In this document: positions 1 to 6,993 of the stretch, piece by piece | Numbering within the stretch: position 1 is the first letter of the stretch | Layout: the number at the start of each line of letters is the position of its first letter | Source of the DNA: Lachnoclostridium sp. UBA3775 | GTDB taxonomy: Bacteria; Bacillota; Clostridia; Lachnospirales; Lachnospiraceae | Direction: 5' to 3' | DNA length: 8,908 bases | NCBI GenBank assembly: GCA_002369525.1 | Contig: DFFN01000035.1 | Coordinates: forward strand, 6,635 to 15,542 | Position numbers and translations under genes: made by a program | The notes under the pieces: generated by a model | Databases searched by the model: none | The model's input: the letters and a program-made list of their open reading frames with translations, nothing else | What the model was told of the DNA's origin: nothing

Positions 1-1801
1 GCATGACCTTGTCGCCCTCACGGAATACAACATCACCATATTCCTTTTCCCGCTTATTGCCTGATGCGGGATTAAGCGCCGCCTGCAGTCTTTTATTCAG
101 GCTCTCGATGCCAAGGTCTCCGCCCTTCATCGGCGTAAGGACCTGAATGTCGTATGGCTTTGCTTTGACATAGCCCGGAAGCTTGTCCTTCACAAGCGAT
201 ATAACTGTGTCAATAACCTGTGTATTTACCGGCCTGTTCATGAAAAAGAAGTCCCTGCTCTTATTGTCAAAGGCAGGTTTTTCCCCCGCATCTATCTTGT
301 GCGCATATACGATGATATCGCTTTCCTCGGCCTGGCGGAATATCCTGTTAAGCCTTACCACATTAAAGGCATTGCTCGCGATTATGTCATCGAGCACATT
401 TCCCGGTCCTACGCTTGGAAGCTGCCTTGCATCTCCCGAAAAAATCAGTCTTGTTCCGACAGTTACAGCCTTTAGCAATGAATTCATGAGGTGCATATCT
501 ATCATCGACGCCTCATCGATTATTATGACATCCGCCTCTAAAGGGTCGCTTTCGTTCTTCTGGAAACCAAGCCTTGAATTGTCGCCCGGATCCTCCGAAC
601 CCGGCATAAATTCAAGCAGACGGTGTATGGTCCTCGCATCCTCTCCCGTCGCTTCGCTCATTCTCTTCGCGGCTCTTCCCGTGGGCGCGGCAAGGAGCAC
701 ATTAAGCCCGTCTTCGTGGAAAAGCTCGATCAAAGCCTTTATTATTGTGGTCTTTCCTGTTCCCGGACCGCCGGTGATTATGAGAAGCGCATTGTTTATC
801 GCTGCAAGCACGGCCTCACGCTGCAGTCCGTCAAGCTCGATCGAAAGCTTTTTTTCAACCCTTGAAAGCTTGGAAAGCGCCTCTGTTTCGGGAACATTGT
901 CCTTAACATTTAAATCCATAAGCTGCCTTGCGATGTTAAGCTCGCAATAGTAATATGGTGCAAGATATATTTTTCTCACAAGCTCATTATTCACCGTATC
1001 GTTTTTGACAATAAGCTTTCTGTCCATCGCAAGCTCATCGACAATATTGATAAATTCTTCATCGCTGCCGCCTGAAAGGTACTCGCGGGCATGGCGGAAC
1101 AGCACCTCCTCGGGGAGATAGCTGTGACCGGCCGCACATCCCTGGTTCATTGTATAGATAATCCCGGCTCGTAATCTGAAATCGGAACTGTCGTCAAAGC
1201 CCATGCGCGCGGCAAGCTCGTCCGCATACTTAAAGCCGAGGCCTTTTATATCCTCTGCAAGCCTGTAGGGATTCTCAGAAAGCACCTCGCGTGTGGCCGA
1301 ACCGTAGGCATTATAAATTTTTACTGCTGTAGTGGTAGTGATCCCGAACTGCTGAAGATAGATCATGGTATCCCTGACCTCACGTTTTTCTTCAAACTGC
1401 CGGTAGATTTCCCTTGCCTTATTATCGGAGATCCCTTTTACTTCGGCAAGCCTTTCGGGTTCCTTATCAATGATATCAAAGGTTTTATCCCCGAATATTT
1501 TGACTATTCTTTTTGCAAGCGCCTCTCCTACTCCCTTGATGGCGCCGGAGCCGAGATATCTTTCCATGGCCTCGGCATCCCTGGGACTGGCCGGAGTCAG
1601 CGAAGTGACCTGCAGTTGTTCCCCGTATACATTATGAACGGTATAATTACCTTCAACCGAAACATATTCTCCTGTATTCAGTACGGGAAAGCAGCCTACA
1701 CAGGTGGTCTCATCATCATCCAAAGCCAGAGTAAAGACTGTGTAACCGTTTTCGGGATTTCTGAAAACGATTTTTTCTACATATCCTTCAAGTACTTCCA
1801 T
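1..1801 (-). CDS. recD2: RecD2-like ATP-dependent DNA helicase, partial (3' end beyond window)
   Basis: Superfamily 1B 5'-to-3' DNA helicase of the RecD2/YrrC type, the RecBC-independent RecD found in many Firmicutes and linked to DNA repair and replication-fork processing. 600 codons are visible from ATG at 1801; family members usually have about 720-820 residues, so roughly the last 120-200 are missing, including the final helicase motif. An N-terminal domain (about 1-75) precedes helix-hairpin-helix segments near 88-100 (IKGVGEALAKRIV), 121-132 and 152-167. The motor follows: Q-motif region around LDGLQREAV (323-331), Walker A GGPGTGKTT (344-352), motif Ia LAAPTGRAAKR (370-380), Walker B VIIIDEASM (425-433), GDARQLPSVGPGN (456-468) and RLNRIFRQAEES (483-494). 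The start lies one base after the mreB stop, so it is almost certainly co-transcribed and translationally coupled; only a weak AAGAAAG-like ribosome site lies inside the end of mreB. All motifs seen are intact. Confidence 0.96.
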   Translation of the reverse strand, partial: MEVLEGYVEKIVFRNPENGYTVFTLALDDDETTCVGCFPVLNTGEYVSVEGNYTVHNVYGEQLQVTSLTPASPRDAEAMERYLGSGAIKGVGEALAKRIVKIFGDKTFDIIDKEPERLAEVKGISDNKAREIYRQFEEKREVRDTMIYLQQFGITTTTAVKIYNAYGSATREVLSENPYRLAEDIKGLGFKYADELAARMGFDDSSDFRLRAGIIYTMNQGCAAGHSYLPEEVLFRHAREYLSGGSDEEFINIVDELAMDRKLIVKNDTVNNELVRKIYLAPYYYCELNIARQLMDLNVKDNVPETEALSKLSRVEKKLSIELDGLQREAVLAAINNALLIITGGPGTGKTTIIKALIELFHEDGLNVLLAAPTGRAAKRMSEATGEDARTIHRLLEFMPGSEDPGDNSRLGFQKNESDPLEADVIIIDEASMIDMHLMNSLLKAVTVGTRLIFSGDARQLPSVGPGNVLDDIIASNAFNVVRLNRIFRQAEESDIIVYAHKIDAGEKPAFDNKSRDFFFMNRPVNTQVIDTVISLVKDKLPGYVKAKPYDIQVLTPMKGGDLGIESLNKRLQAALNPASGNKREKEYGDVVFREGDKVM

Positions 1802-1802
1802 T

Positions 1803-2804
1803 TTACTGAAGCTTTCTTACATTTTTACGGCTGAGAACTTCTACATAGCGTCCGGTTCCGATGGCAACACATCTCCTTGCATCCTCGGCGATCATTGCAA
1901 CGATACCGGTTTTTTCCTCCATCAGCTCCTCAAGTCCGTTAAGAAGCGCACCTCCGCCTGTAAGCACGATACCGTGATCCGCAATGTCCGCAGCAAGCTC
2001 GGGAGGAGTGTTTTCAAACGCCGAATGAACCGCATCAACAATCTGGTTGATTGGCTCGACAAGTGCCTCTTCGGTTTCCTCGCTTGTGATCGTAACGGTT
2101 TTGGGAAGACCTGTAACAAGATTCCTGCCCTTTACATCCATTGAAAGGGACTCTGCCCTTCTGAACGCGGAACCGATCTTGGTTTTTATTTCCTCTGCGG
2201 TCCTGTCACCGATTATCATGTTGTAGGTACGGCGCATATATTTTGCGATGGCCTCATCGAAAGCATTGCCTGCCACCTTGATGGAGGTAGAAAAAACCGT
2301 ACCTCCGAGACTGATGACCGCAATGTCGGTGGTTCCTCCGCCGATATCAACTATCATGTTCCCGCAGGGCTTTGAAATGTCTATGCCCGCTCCGATTGCG
2401 GCGGCTATAGGCTCTTCGATAATTTCAACATATTTCGCACCCGCGGAATAAGTAGCGTCTTCGACAGCCTTCTTCTCAACCTCTGTACAGCCGCAGGGCA
2501 CACAAACAGAAACTACCGGCTTAAAAAACCTGTGCTTGCCGATAGCCTTCTCTATGAAAAACTTAAGCATCTTCTCGGTGATCGCATAGTCCGAGATTAC
2601 GCCGCCCTCAAGAGGGCGCACAGCAACCACGTTGCCGGGAGTACGCCCGAGCATTTCCTTTGCCTCATCACCGATAGCTTTTATTCTGTTGGTTTCTTTG
2701 TCATAGGCAACCACGCTGGGTTCATCCAGAATAACTCCCTTACCCTTCAGATAGATAAGGATATTCGCGGTGCCAAGATCTATTCCGATGTCATTACTGA
2801 ACAT
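1803..2804 (-). CDS. mreB: MreB/Mbl-family rod-shape actin homologue
   Basis: Bacterial actin that forms membrane-associated filaments and guides the lateral cell-wall synthesis machinery. At 333 residues it has normal family length. Visible ATP-site motifs are phosphate-1 DIGIDLGTANILIY (5-18), EEPIAAAIGAG (130-140), phosphate-2 DIGGGTTDIAVI (153-164) and the adenosine motif GIVLTGGGALLNGL (278-291). RTPGNVVAVRPLEGGVI (54-70) is also typical. The N-terminus MFSNDIGIDLG matches the Mbl/MreB start, and a GGAGAG ribosome site lies 6 bases before the ATG. No mreC or mreD is adjacent in this window; the next gene is recD2 after a single base. That context fits an additional MreB paralogue (Mbl or MreBH type) better than the first gene of an mreBCD operon, but sequence alone does not decide which. 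A slight oddity is the cysteine-rich segment CVPCGCTEVEKKAV (101-114), where other members mostly have fewer cysteines. Confidence 0.95.
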   Translation of the reverse strand: MFSNDIGIDLGTANILIYLKGKGVILDEPSVVAYDKETNRIKAIGDEAKEMLGRTPGNVVAVRPLEGGVISDYAITEKMLKFFIEKAIGKHRFFKPVVSVCVPCGCTEVEKKAVEDATYSAGAKYVEIIEEPIAAAIGAGIDISKPCGNMIVDIGGGTTDIAVISLGGTVFSTSIKVAGNAFDEAIAKYMRRTYNMIIGDRTAEEIKTKIGSAFRRAESLSMDVKGRNLVTGLPKTVTITSEETEEALVEPINQIVDAVHSAFENTPPELAADIADHGIVLTGGGALLNGLEELMEEKTGIVAMIAEDARRCVAIGTGRYVEVLSRKNVRKLQ

Positions 2805-2816
2805 AAACTACTCTCC

Positions 2817-2859
2817 AAAAAAACTTAGTCGAATACTATTATACTCAATATCGGACTAA
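2817..2859 (-). terminator. AT-rich intrinsic terminator of the LRR-permease operon
   Basis: On the minus strand, TTAGTC (2859-2854) pairs with GACTAA (2830-2825). Inside these arms a further seven positions pair after one C-C mismatch (three of them G-T wobbles), leaving a seven-base loop. One G and then seven T (2823-2817) follow at once, the layout of a rho-independent terminator, although the stem has few G-C pairs. It lies 23 bases after the stop of the second permease. The loop contains the TATAAT of the mreB promoter, so transcripts started there carry only the 3' arm and cannot fold the hairpin. Confidence 0.6.
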
Positions 2860-2866
2860 ATTTAAA
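2838..2866 (-). promoter_or_regulatory. sigma-A promoter of mreB-recD2
   Basis: On the minus strand, TTTAAA (2866-2861) and a perfect TATAAT (2843-2838) are separated by exactly 17 bases. Transcription would start near 2831, leaving a leader of about 27 bases that contains the GGAGAG ribosome site (2816-2811) before the mreB ATG at 2804. The -10 box lies in the loop of the hairpin that probably terminates the upstream ABC operon. The call rests on box match and spacing only. Confidence 0.7.
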
Positions 2867-2881
2867 GAGTTTTTTGTAAAA

Positions 2882-4075
2882 TTATATTTTCTTTTTGTTT
2901 TCCCTGTATATTTCCATCGGAGTCTTTCCCCTATCAACAAACATCACATATAGAATATTAATCAGTATGAGCATGATATAAACAATACCTGCTATTAATA
3001 CAGTATCCGGTCCAACATGATATGTAAGATTATGTTTCTGTGAATATCCGCGGTAAAAAATAATCAAGAAGACCGAAATCATTATTGATACCGCCATATT
3101 CATCATTGATACGATAAGCCTTATATTTCTACATTTTTTTTGATTTGCACCGAGCAGATAAAAGATTCCATAATCTTTGCAGCTCATGTTCTGCTCTATC
3201 CTTACAACATTAAGGATAATCAAAAGTACCAAAATACAAACTCCCACAAAAATCGGGACATAAAGAAAAAGCTGGGAATGATATACTTTTTCCGAATTTC
3301 TGATAAAATCTTTTAAAGGAACTCCCGCATATGAAATTTCATATTTAACAGCCTTATCAAGTTCCTCCCGTTCTTTCATATTAAGATTATTGTCATATTC
3401 TAATATTGCCCATGCTGAAAAATCGCTTTTTTTTACCTTAGATAAATCTGAATATTTGAAAACCTCATCAGAGGCTAAAACAAATGATGAATTTTCCGGT
3501 TTGTTTGAGGTTTCAAGATAACAGTAATCATAACTTTCTTTACCGGCACGGTATGTGTTGCTTCCCGGAATCAATGTTGCATTTTGAAGGATACCTGTTA
3601 CAACAAAATCATCATAAACAAATTCATTCGTATCCGCATATGCTATAAGCTTTATTGTATCTCCCACATCAATCCCAATAATATTACTACTGATTACCAC
3701 TTCCTTTTTATTATGGGACTTACCTATCATTTTTCCTTTTTTTAATCTAGGAGTCCAATTGTCCAGAATCCAATCGTCATATATCACCATTGTAACAGGG
3801 ATATTATCCATTATTGTATCGATTTTCTTTACATTATATACTTCCTTAACCCCATCAAGCTGCTTCAAATCTTCTTCTTTTCTAAAGCTTGAACCCGCAA
3901 AAAAACCGTTTTCGACTTTTCCTGCCAGTTTTTTAAAAGGGCGAAAGTTGTTATAATGATAAAAAAGAATTGAATATACCATTGTTGCCATCATGCAAAG
4001 AACACTCATAAGTATTGCAACAAACAAATTTCTCAACAAATGCTTTGTGTATTCATAAACAGATATTTCAAACAT
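2882..4075 (-). CDS. FtsX/MacB-type ABC transporter permease, second of a pair
   Basis: Integral membrane subunit of an ABC transporter of the MacB/LolCE/FtsX (mechanotransmission) class, 397 residues. Topology by eye is the family standard: one transmembrane helix near the N-terminus (about 15-38), a large extracytoplasmic domain (about 39-268), then three helices (about 269-290, 319-341 and 357-380) and a short charged cytoplasmic tail ending ENKKKI. The loop CKDYGIFYLLGANQKKCRNI (299-318) matches the conserved cytoplasmic coupling element that touches the ATPase. Segments such as VVISSNIIGIDVGDTIKLI (127-145) resemble the MacB periplasmic core domain. It starts 6 bases after the stop of the other permease and has a GGGG-containing ribosome site inside that gene's end, so the two are translated together. 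Base composition is AT-richer than recD2 and mreB. The substrate cannot be read from the sequence. The permease class is firm; the pairing is inferred from context. Confidence 0.9.
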   Translation of the reverse strand: MFEISVYEYTKHLLRNLFVAILMSVLCMMATMVYSILFYHYNNFRPFKKLAGKVENGFFAGSSFRKEEDLKQLDGVKEVYNVKKIDTIMDNIPVTMVIYDDWILDNWTPRLKKGKMIGKSHNKKEVVISSNIIGIDVGDTIKLIAYADTNEFVYDDFVVTGILQNATLIPGSNTYRAGKESYDYCYLETSNKPENSSFVLASDEVFKYSDLSKVKKSDFSAWAILEYDNNLNMKEREELDKAVKYEISYAGVPLKDFIRNSEKVYHSQLFLYVPIFVGVCILVLLIILNVVRIEQNMSCKDYGIFYLLGANQKKCRNIRLIVSMMNMAVSIMISVFLIIFYRGYSQKHNLTYHVGPDTVLIAGIVYIMLILINILYVMFVDRGKTPMEIYRENKKKI

Positions 4076-4081
4076 TTTCTG

Positions 4082-5218
4082 TCATTTCCCCTTATCGCTA
4101 AGCATTTCACGCACTTTAACCCTTGACGCAAAGACGGAAATGCCTATATTTATTATCAGAAGCAGGCTGAAAATACCTATAAAAAATAAAGCTGCTACTT
4201 TTGCCGTCATCAAATATTCAGTGTATTTATATAATCCGCTTATAAATTTTTTACAACTGACAACAAACAACAAAAGTCCAACCAAGAGGCTCACTGCCGT
4301 TATAATCGTCAGCTCACAAACAATAGCAAGTATTGTTTTATTTCTTGAAAGACCAACAAATCTCCAAACTGCAAATCTCTTTTTCCTCTTAGCAAAATAA
4401 TATGCATATATGATAATCAAAGCACCGACAGCAGCGAAAATAATAAGTCCTCCCGCCGCAAAAGCAGTTTTTATAACCGCCAGTTTTTCTTCACTGTTTT
4501 CACTTTGAAATCTAAGTTCAAATCTGTCTGGTATTTTTTCTTCAAATAGTGCCTTGATTCCGTCAGTTTCCTTTGACGTAAGAATTCTGGCTGTATTAAT
4601 GGTGCAATCTGAAATGATATGCCCTTCAAAGCAACGTGGAGGAATAATAAAAACACTATACGGAATTGCGCCTTCGCCATCTTCATATCCTTCTTGATTA
4701 GTTTTTCGTTTTCCTATAACAGAATATACCTGTCCATCAAAATTCCATACATTTTCATCAAAGAACATCGATATAGTAACTTTTTCATCAGAATTAAATT
4801 CCTCAGGGGTAAACATTCTACCTTCTGACAGCTGAGGAACCACATATTTATCAAATGTATTTCCAAATACATATTGATTTCCCTTTATTTTAAACGGACT
4901 AAAAACATTATAAAAAAAATCATCAAAGACAATGTAATTTGAAACTGTAATCTGTTTAATCAGATTTCCATATTTTCCTGAGTTCATTTCAAAAAAGACG
5001 TTTTCTATTTCCTCATACAATACATCATAACCATTAAAATCAACGTTATAACTAAGTGTACCGTTTTCTGTTTCCTGTGATACCATATAATTATTTAACA
5101 ATGCATCAAAAATAAACATGATCAAATAAAATGAAATCATGTGAAGTGACATAATCTGTATTAAAAAATACTTTTCTTTTCTTATTAAATGCTTTAAATC
5201 AGAAAAAATCAGAGACAT
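4082..5218 (-). CDS. FtsX/MacB-type ABC transporter permease, first of a pair
   Basis: A 378-residue membrane protein with the same four-helix plan as its downstream neighbour: helix 1 at about 17-40, an extracytoplasmic domain at about 41-250, and helices at about 252-275, 296-320 and 339-363. KRFAVWRFVGLSRNKTI (280-296), between helices 2 and 3, is the typical FtsX-family coupling region, and the tail SRVKVREMLSDKG resembles the usual family end. The extracytoplasmic domain shares no obvious sequence with that of the other permease, so the pair looks like a heterodimer (compare LolC/LolE or Vex1/Vex3) rather than a recent duplication. The ATG follows the LRR gene stop by 5 bases, with AAGG in that gene's last codons as ribosome site. 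No ATPase domain is present; the nearest candidate is the ATPase at 6316-6975. Substrate unknown. Confidence 0.88.
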   Translation of the reverse strand: MSLIFSDLKHLIRKEKYFLIQIMSLHMISFYLIMFIFDALLNNYMVSQETENGTLSYNVDFNGYDVLYEEIENVFFEMNSGKYGNLIKQITVSNYIVFDDFFYNVFSPFKIKGNQYVFGNTFDKYVVPQLSEGRMFTPEEFNSDEKVTISMFFDENVWNFDGQVYSVIGKRKTNQEGYEDGEGAIPYSVFIIPPRCFEGHIISDCTINTARILTSKETDGIKALFEEKIPDRFELRFQSENSEEKLAVIKTAFAAGGLIIFAAVGALIIIYAYYFAKRKKRFAVWRFVGLSRNKTILAIVCELTIITAVSLLVGLLLFVVSCKKFISGLYKYTEYLMTAKVAALFFIGIFSLLLIINIGISVFASRVKVREMLSDKGK

Positions 5219-5223
5219 CCATC

Positions 5224-6090
5224 TTACCTTGTTTCAAATTTTAAATTATGTTCTATTGCATACTTCTCCGCATAACTTCCCTTTGCAACAACAAGGGTGA
5301 GTTTCGGGCAATCAACAAAGCTACCTGATATATATCTTACGCTTTCAGGAATAACAAGCTTTTCAAGTTTCCAAAGTGAAATAAAAGAATTATTGATTAT
5401 TTCTAGACCATCAGGCAAGGATATAGTCTTTAATTCAATGCAAGATGTAAAATTCCTATCTAATACTTTAACTGAATCTTGAAGGTATACTTCATTAAGT
5501 TGCAGACATTGATCTACTCGCGGGAAGCACACAGAACGATTATCTTTTGAAACATATATTTTTTTCAGTTTATCACATTCTGTAATAAAACTGGTTATCG
5601 AAAAATCTGAATCTTTAGAAACGTAGATTTCTTCAAGGTCACTACACAGAGAAACACTAGCAAAGGCAATACATTCATCTGGATAGTATATTATTTTAAC
5701 ACCTATGACTTTTTGAATACATTCTATATCTGAAATCTTGTTTCCTTTATATTCCACAGGAATCACATAGGCTGTTTCTTTAACAGAAGATATTTCTCTC
5801 GGTTTTAAATGAACCCCCGAATAATGTACTTGCTTACTAGAATACTTTTCATCATCCCCAAACGATAATTCTATAGTTTCCTCTTCATCCTCTTCACGTT
5901 TATCAACATATTCAAAATCATTTTCATCAGAGCACAATTCATATTCACTCGATATTTTTTCCCCTTCAAAAAGAGGGAGCGAATCTTCTCTCCCTCTCTT
6001 TTTATTCGATGAAGAAAAAGTAATAAAAATTACACCTATTGCAGATAAAACAGCACATGCAACAAAAAAAACAATGATTTTTTTCTTCAT
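5224..6090 (-). CDS. membrane-anchored BspA-like leucine-rich-repeat protein
   Basis: 288 residues in three parts. MKKK plus a hydrophobic stretch (about 5-25) forms an N-terminal signal anchor. Next comes a very acidic linker: 15 of 27 residues at 55-81 are D or E. From about 120 onward come roughly five to six repeats of about 22-24 residues of the BspA/LRR_5 type, for example SCIELKTISLPDGLEI (216-231) and KLEKLVIPESVRYISGSF (241-258). The protein closes with GSYAEKYAIEHNLKFE (271-286), a common last unit of this family. Such domains bind proteins or surface ligands; here the domain should sit outside the membrane. It is the first full gene of an operon with two ABC permeases, so a substrate-recognition or regulatory partner role is inferred. 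The ATG is preceded by nine A and only a weak ribosome site, and an in-frame TAA two codons upstream blocks a longer start. There is no convincing lipobox. Confidence 0.85.
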   Translation of the reverse strand: MKKKIIVFFVACAVLSAIGVIFITFSSSNKKRGREDSLPLFEGEKISSEYELCSDENDFEYVDKREEDEEETIELSFGDDEKYSSKQVHYSGVHLKPREISSVKETAYVIPVEYKGNKISDIECIQKVIGVKIIYYPDECIAFASVSLCSDLEEIYVSKDSDFSITSFITECDKLKKIYVSKDNRSVCFPRVDQCLQLNEVYLQDSVKVLDRNFTSCIELKTISLPDGLEIINNSFISLWKLEKLVIPESVRYISGSFVDCPKLTLVVAKGSYAEKYAIEHNLKFETR

Positions 6091-6152
6091 TTTTTTTTAT
6101 CTACAGGCGATATCTTGTCACATACAAAACATTTGACCGTTGCCCATCCGAT
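6087..6152 (-). other. possible short CxxC coding stretch in the LRR operon leader
   Basis: Directly after a strong AAGGAGG, one frame reads about 21 codons ending VKCFVCDKISPVDKKK and stops at a TGA that overlaps the LRR-gene ATG (ATGA). The CFVC pair and lysine tail resemble half of a zinc ribbon. The position 6 bases after the AAGGAGG is ATC, not a standard start; the only usual in-frame initiator is a TTG at 6173, upstream of the ribosome site. In another frame, ATG at 6147 gives a nine-residue peptide stopping at 6118. It could be a coupled leader, the N-terminus of the LRR protein joined by slippage on the A run, or a decayed remnant. Not firmly a gene. Confidence 0.3.
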
Positions 6153-6158
6153 AACACA

Positions 6159-6165
6159 CCTCCTT
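6159..6165 (-). promoter_or_regulatory. strong Shine-Dalgarno far upstream of the LRR start
   Basis: AAGGAGG on the minus strand is the best ribosome-binding site in the window, yet it lies 68 bases before the annotated LRR ATG at 6090. Standard starts near it are an ATG 11 bases downstream (6147, nine-residue peptide) and a GTG only one base away (6157). Its presence suggests that something in the leader is translated before the LRR gene. Confidence 0.6.
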
Positions 6166-6190
6166 ATAATCAAAATATTATTTATTATAT

Positions 6191-6219
6191 ATTCTATCAC
6201 TCTTTTCTAAAATAATCAA
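6191..6219 (-). promoter_or_regulatory. sigma-A promoter of the LRR-permease operon
   Basis: On the minus strand, TTGATT (6219-6214) and TAGAAT (6196-6191) are 17 bases apart. The start would fall near 6184, about 20 bases before the AAGGAGG at 6165. A TTGACT a few bases further upstream has no -10 at proper spacing. The 6220-6315 part of the gap after the ATPase holds no clear terminator, so read-through from the pflA-ATPase transcript remains possible. Confidence 0.65.
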
Positions 6220-6315
6220 TAGTCAAGCACAGAATTGTTTAATGGTTTTTATGTTTCCCAAGCTGTAATTTTGATATCATTATAAACACAGCATACCAAT
6301 CGTAGATTTACGTGC

Positions 6316-6975
6316 TTAAACAACTTTCCCATCCGAAATCTCGATATGCCTCCTGCACCTCTTCGCGACCTCCGGATCATGGGTAACAATTATCACCGTC
6401 TGTCCCTCAGAGTTAAGCTTTTCAAAAACCTCCATGATCTCCGCCGAGGTTTTTGAATCCAGCGCTCCGGTTGGTTCATCAGCGAAAATAACTTCCGGCT
6501 TTGCAACCAGCGCCCTTGCAATCGCACACCTCTGCTTTTGTCCTCCCGAAAGCTGGTTAACAGTTTTGTTTGCAAGGTCTGAAATTCCGACTCTTTCAAT
6601 TGCTTCCATCGCCTGCTCCTTGATTTTTGCTTTTTTCTTCGCAAATTTGAGTGGCAGCATAACATTTTCAAGAACTGTGAAATCCTCCATCAGAGCAAAG
6701 TCCTGCATCACAAAGCCCATCTTTTCATTCCTGAGCTTTGAACTTTTTACATCGTTTAGTTTTCCGAGTTCAACGCCATCTATCGTTACGCTTCCTCCCT
6801 CATAGGAATCTATTCCCGAAAGCACATAAAGAAGTGTCGATTTTCCAGCACCCGAGGTTCCGGTAACCGCAACAAAATCTCCGTCATTTATCTCAAGATC
6901 AACCTCTTTAAGAGCAGTGAATTCCGTTTTCTGACCTTTATTATAGATTTTTGTAAGCTTTTCCGCTTTTATCAT
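6316..6975 (-). CDS. ABC transporter ATP-binding protein, LolD/MacB type
   Basis: Cytoplasmic ATPase subunit of the family that drives FtsX/MacB-type permeases, 219 residues (normal for LolD/SalX-like proteins). All catalytic motifs are present: Walker A GTSGAGKST (39-47), Q-loop Q91 in VMQDFALMEDFTV, signature LSGGQKQR (142-149), Walker B VIFADE (162-167) followed by PTGALDSKT, and H-loop H199 in VIIVTHD. A ribosome site GGAGAA lies seven bases before the ATG. The gene starts 18 bases after the pflA stop with no terminator, so it probably shares the pflA transcript. The two permeases that could need it lie downstream beyond a 225-base gap with its own promoter. Pairing with them is the most economical reading because no other permease is in the window, but it is inferred. 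Composition is nearer to pflA than to the AT-rich permease genes. Confidence 0.93.
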   Translation of the reverse strand: MIKAEKLTKIYNKGQKTEFTALKEVDLEINDGDFVAVTGTSGAGKSTLLYVLSGIDSYEGGSVTIDGVELGKLNDVKSSKLRNEKMGFVMQDFALMEDFTVLENVMLPLKFAKKKAKIKEQAMEAIERVGISDLANKTVNQLSGGQKQRCAIARALVAKPEVIFADEPTGALDSKTSAEIMEVFEKLNSEGQTVIIVTHDPEVAKRCRRHIEISDGKVV

Positions 6976-6993
6976 GATTCTTTTCTCCGAATA

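Noticed and set aside
183..950. Long plus-strand open frame of 255 codons
   Set aside because: It lies wholly antisense to recD2 over the helicase motor motifs and encodes a serine-rich sequence typical of the shadow of a coding strand; it has no ribosome site or family resemblance.
2532..2828. Plus-strand 98-codon frame opposite the start of mreB
   Set aside because: Antisense to conserved MreB codons and without a recognisable domain; it is explained by the real gene.
6055..6066. Possible lipobox FVAC (residues 9-12) in the LRR protein
   Set aside because: Phe at the -3 position and only five hydrophobic residues before it; the hydrophobic stretch continues past the Cys to about residue 25, as expected of an uncleaved anchor.
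6250..6292. Inverted repeat GCTGT...ACAGC after the ATPase gene as a terminator
   Set aside because: Only five base pairs with a long loop and no T-tract on the minus strand.
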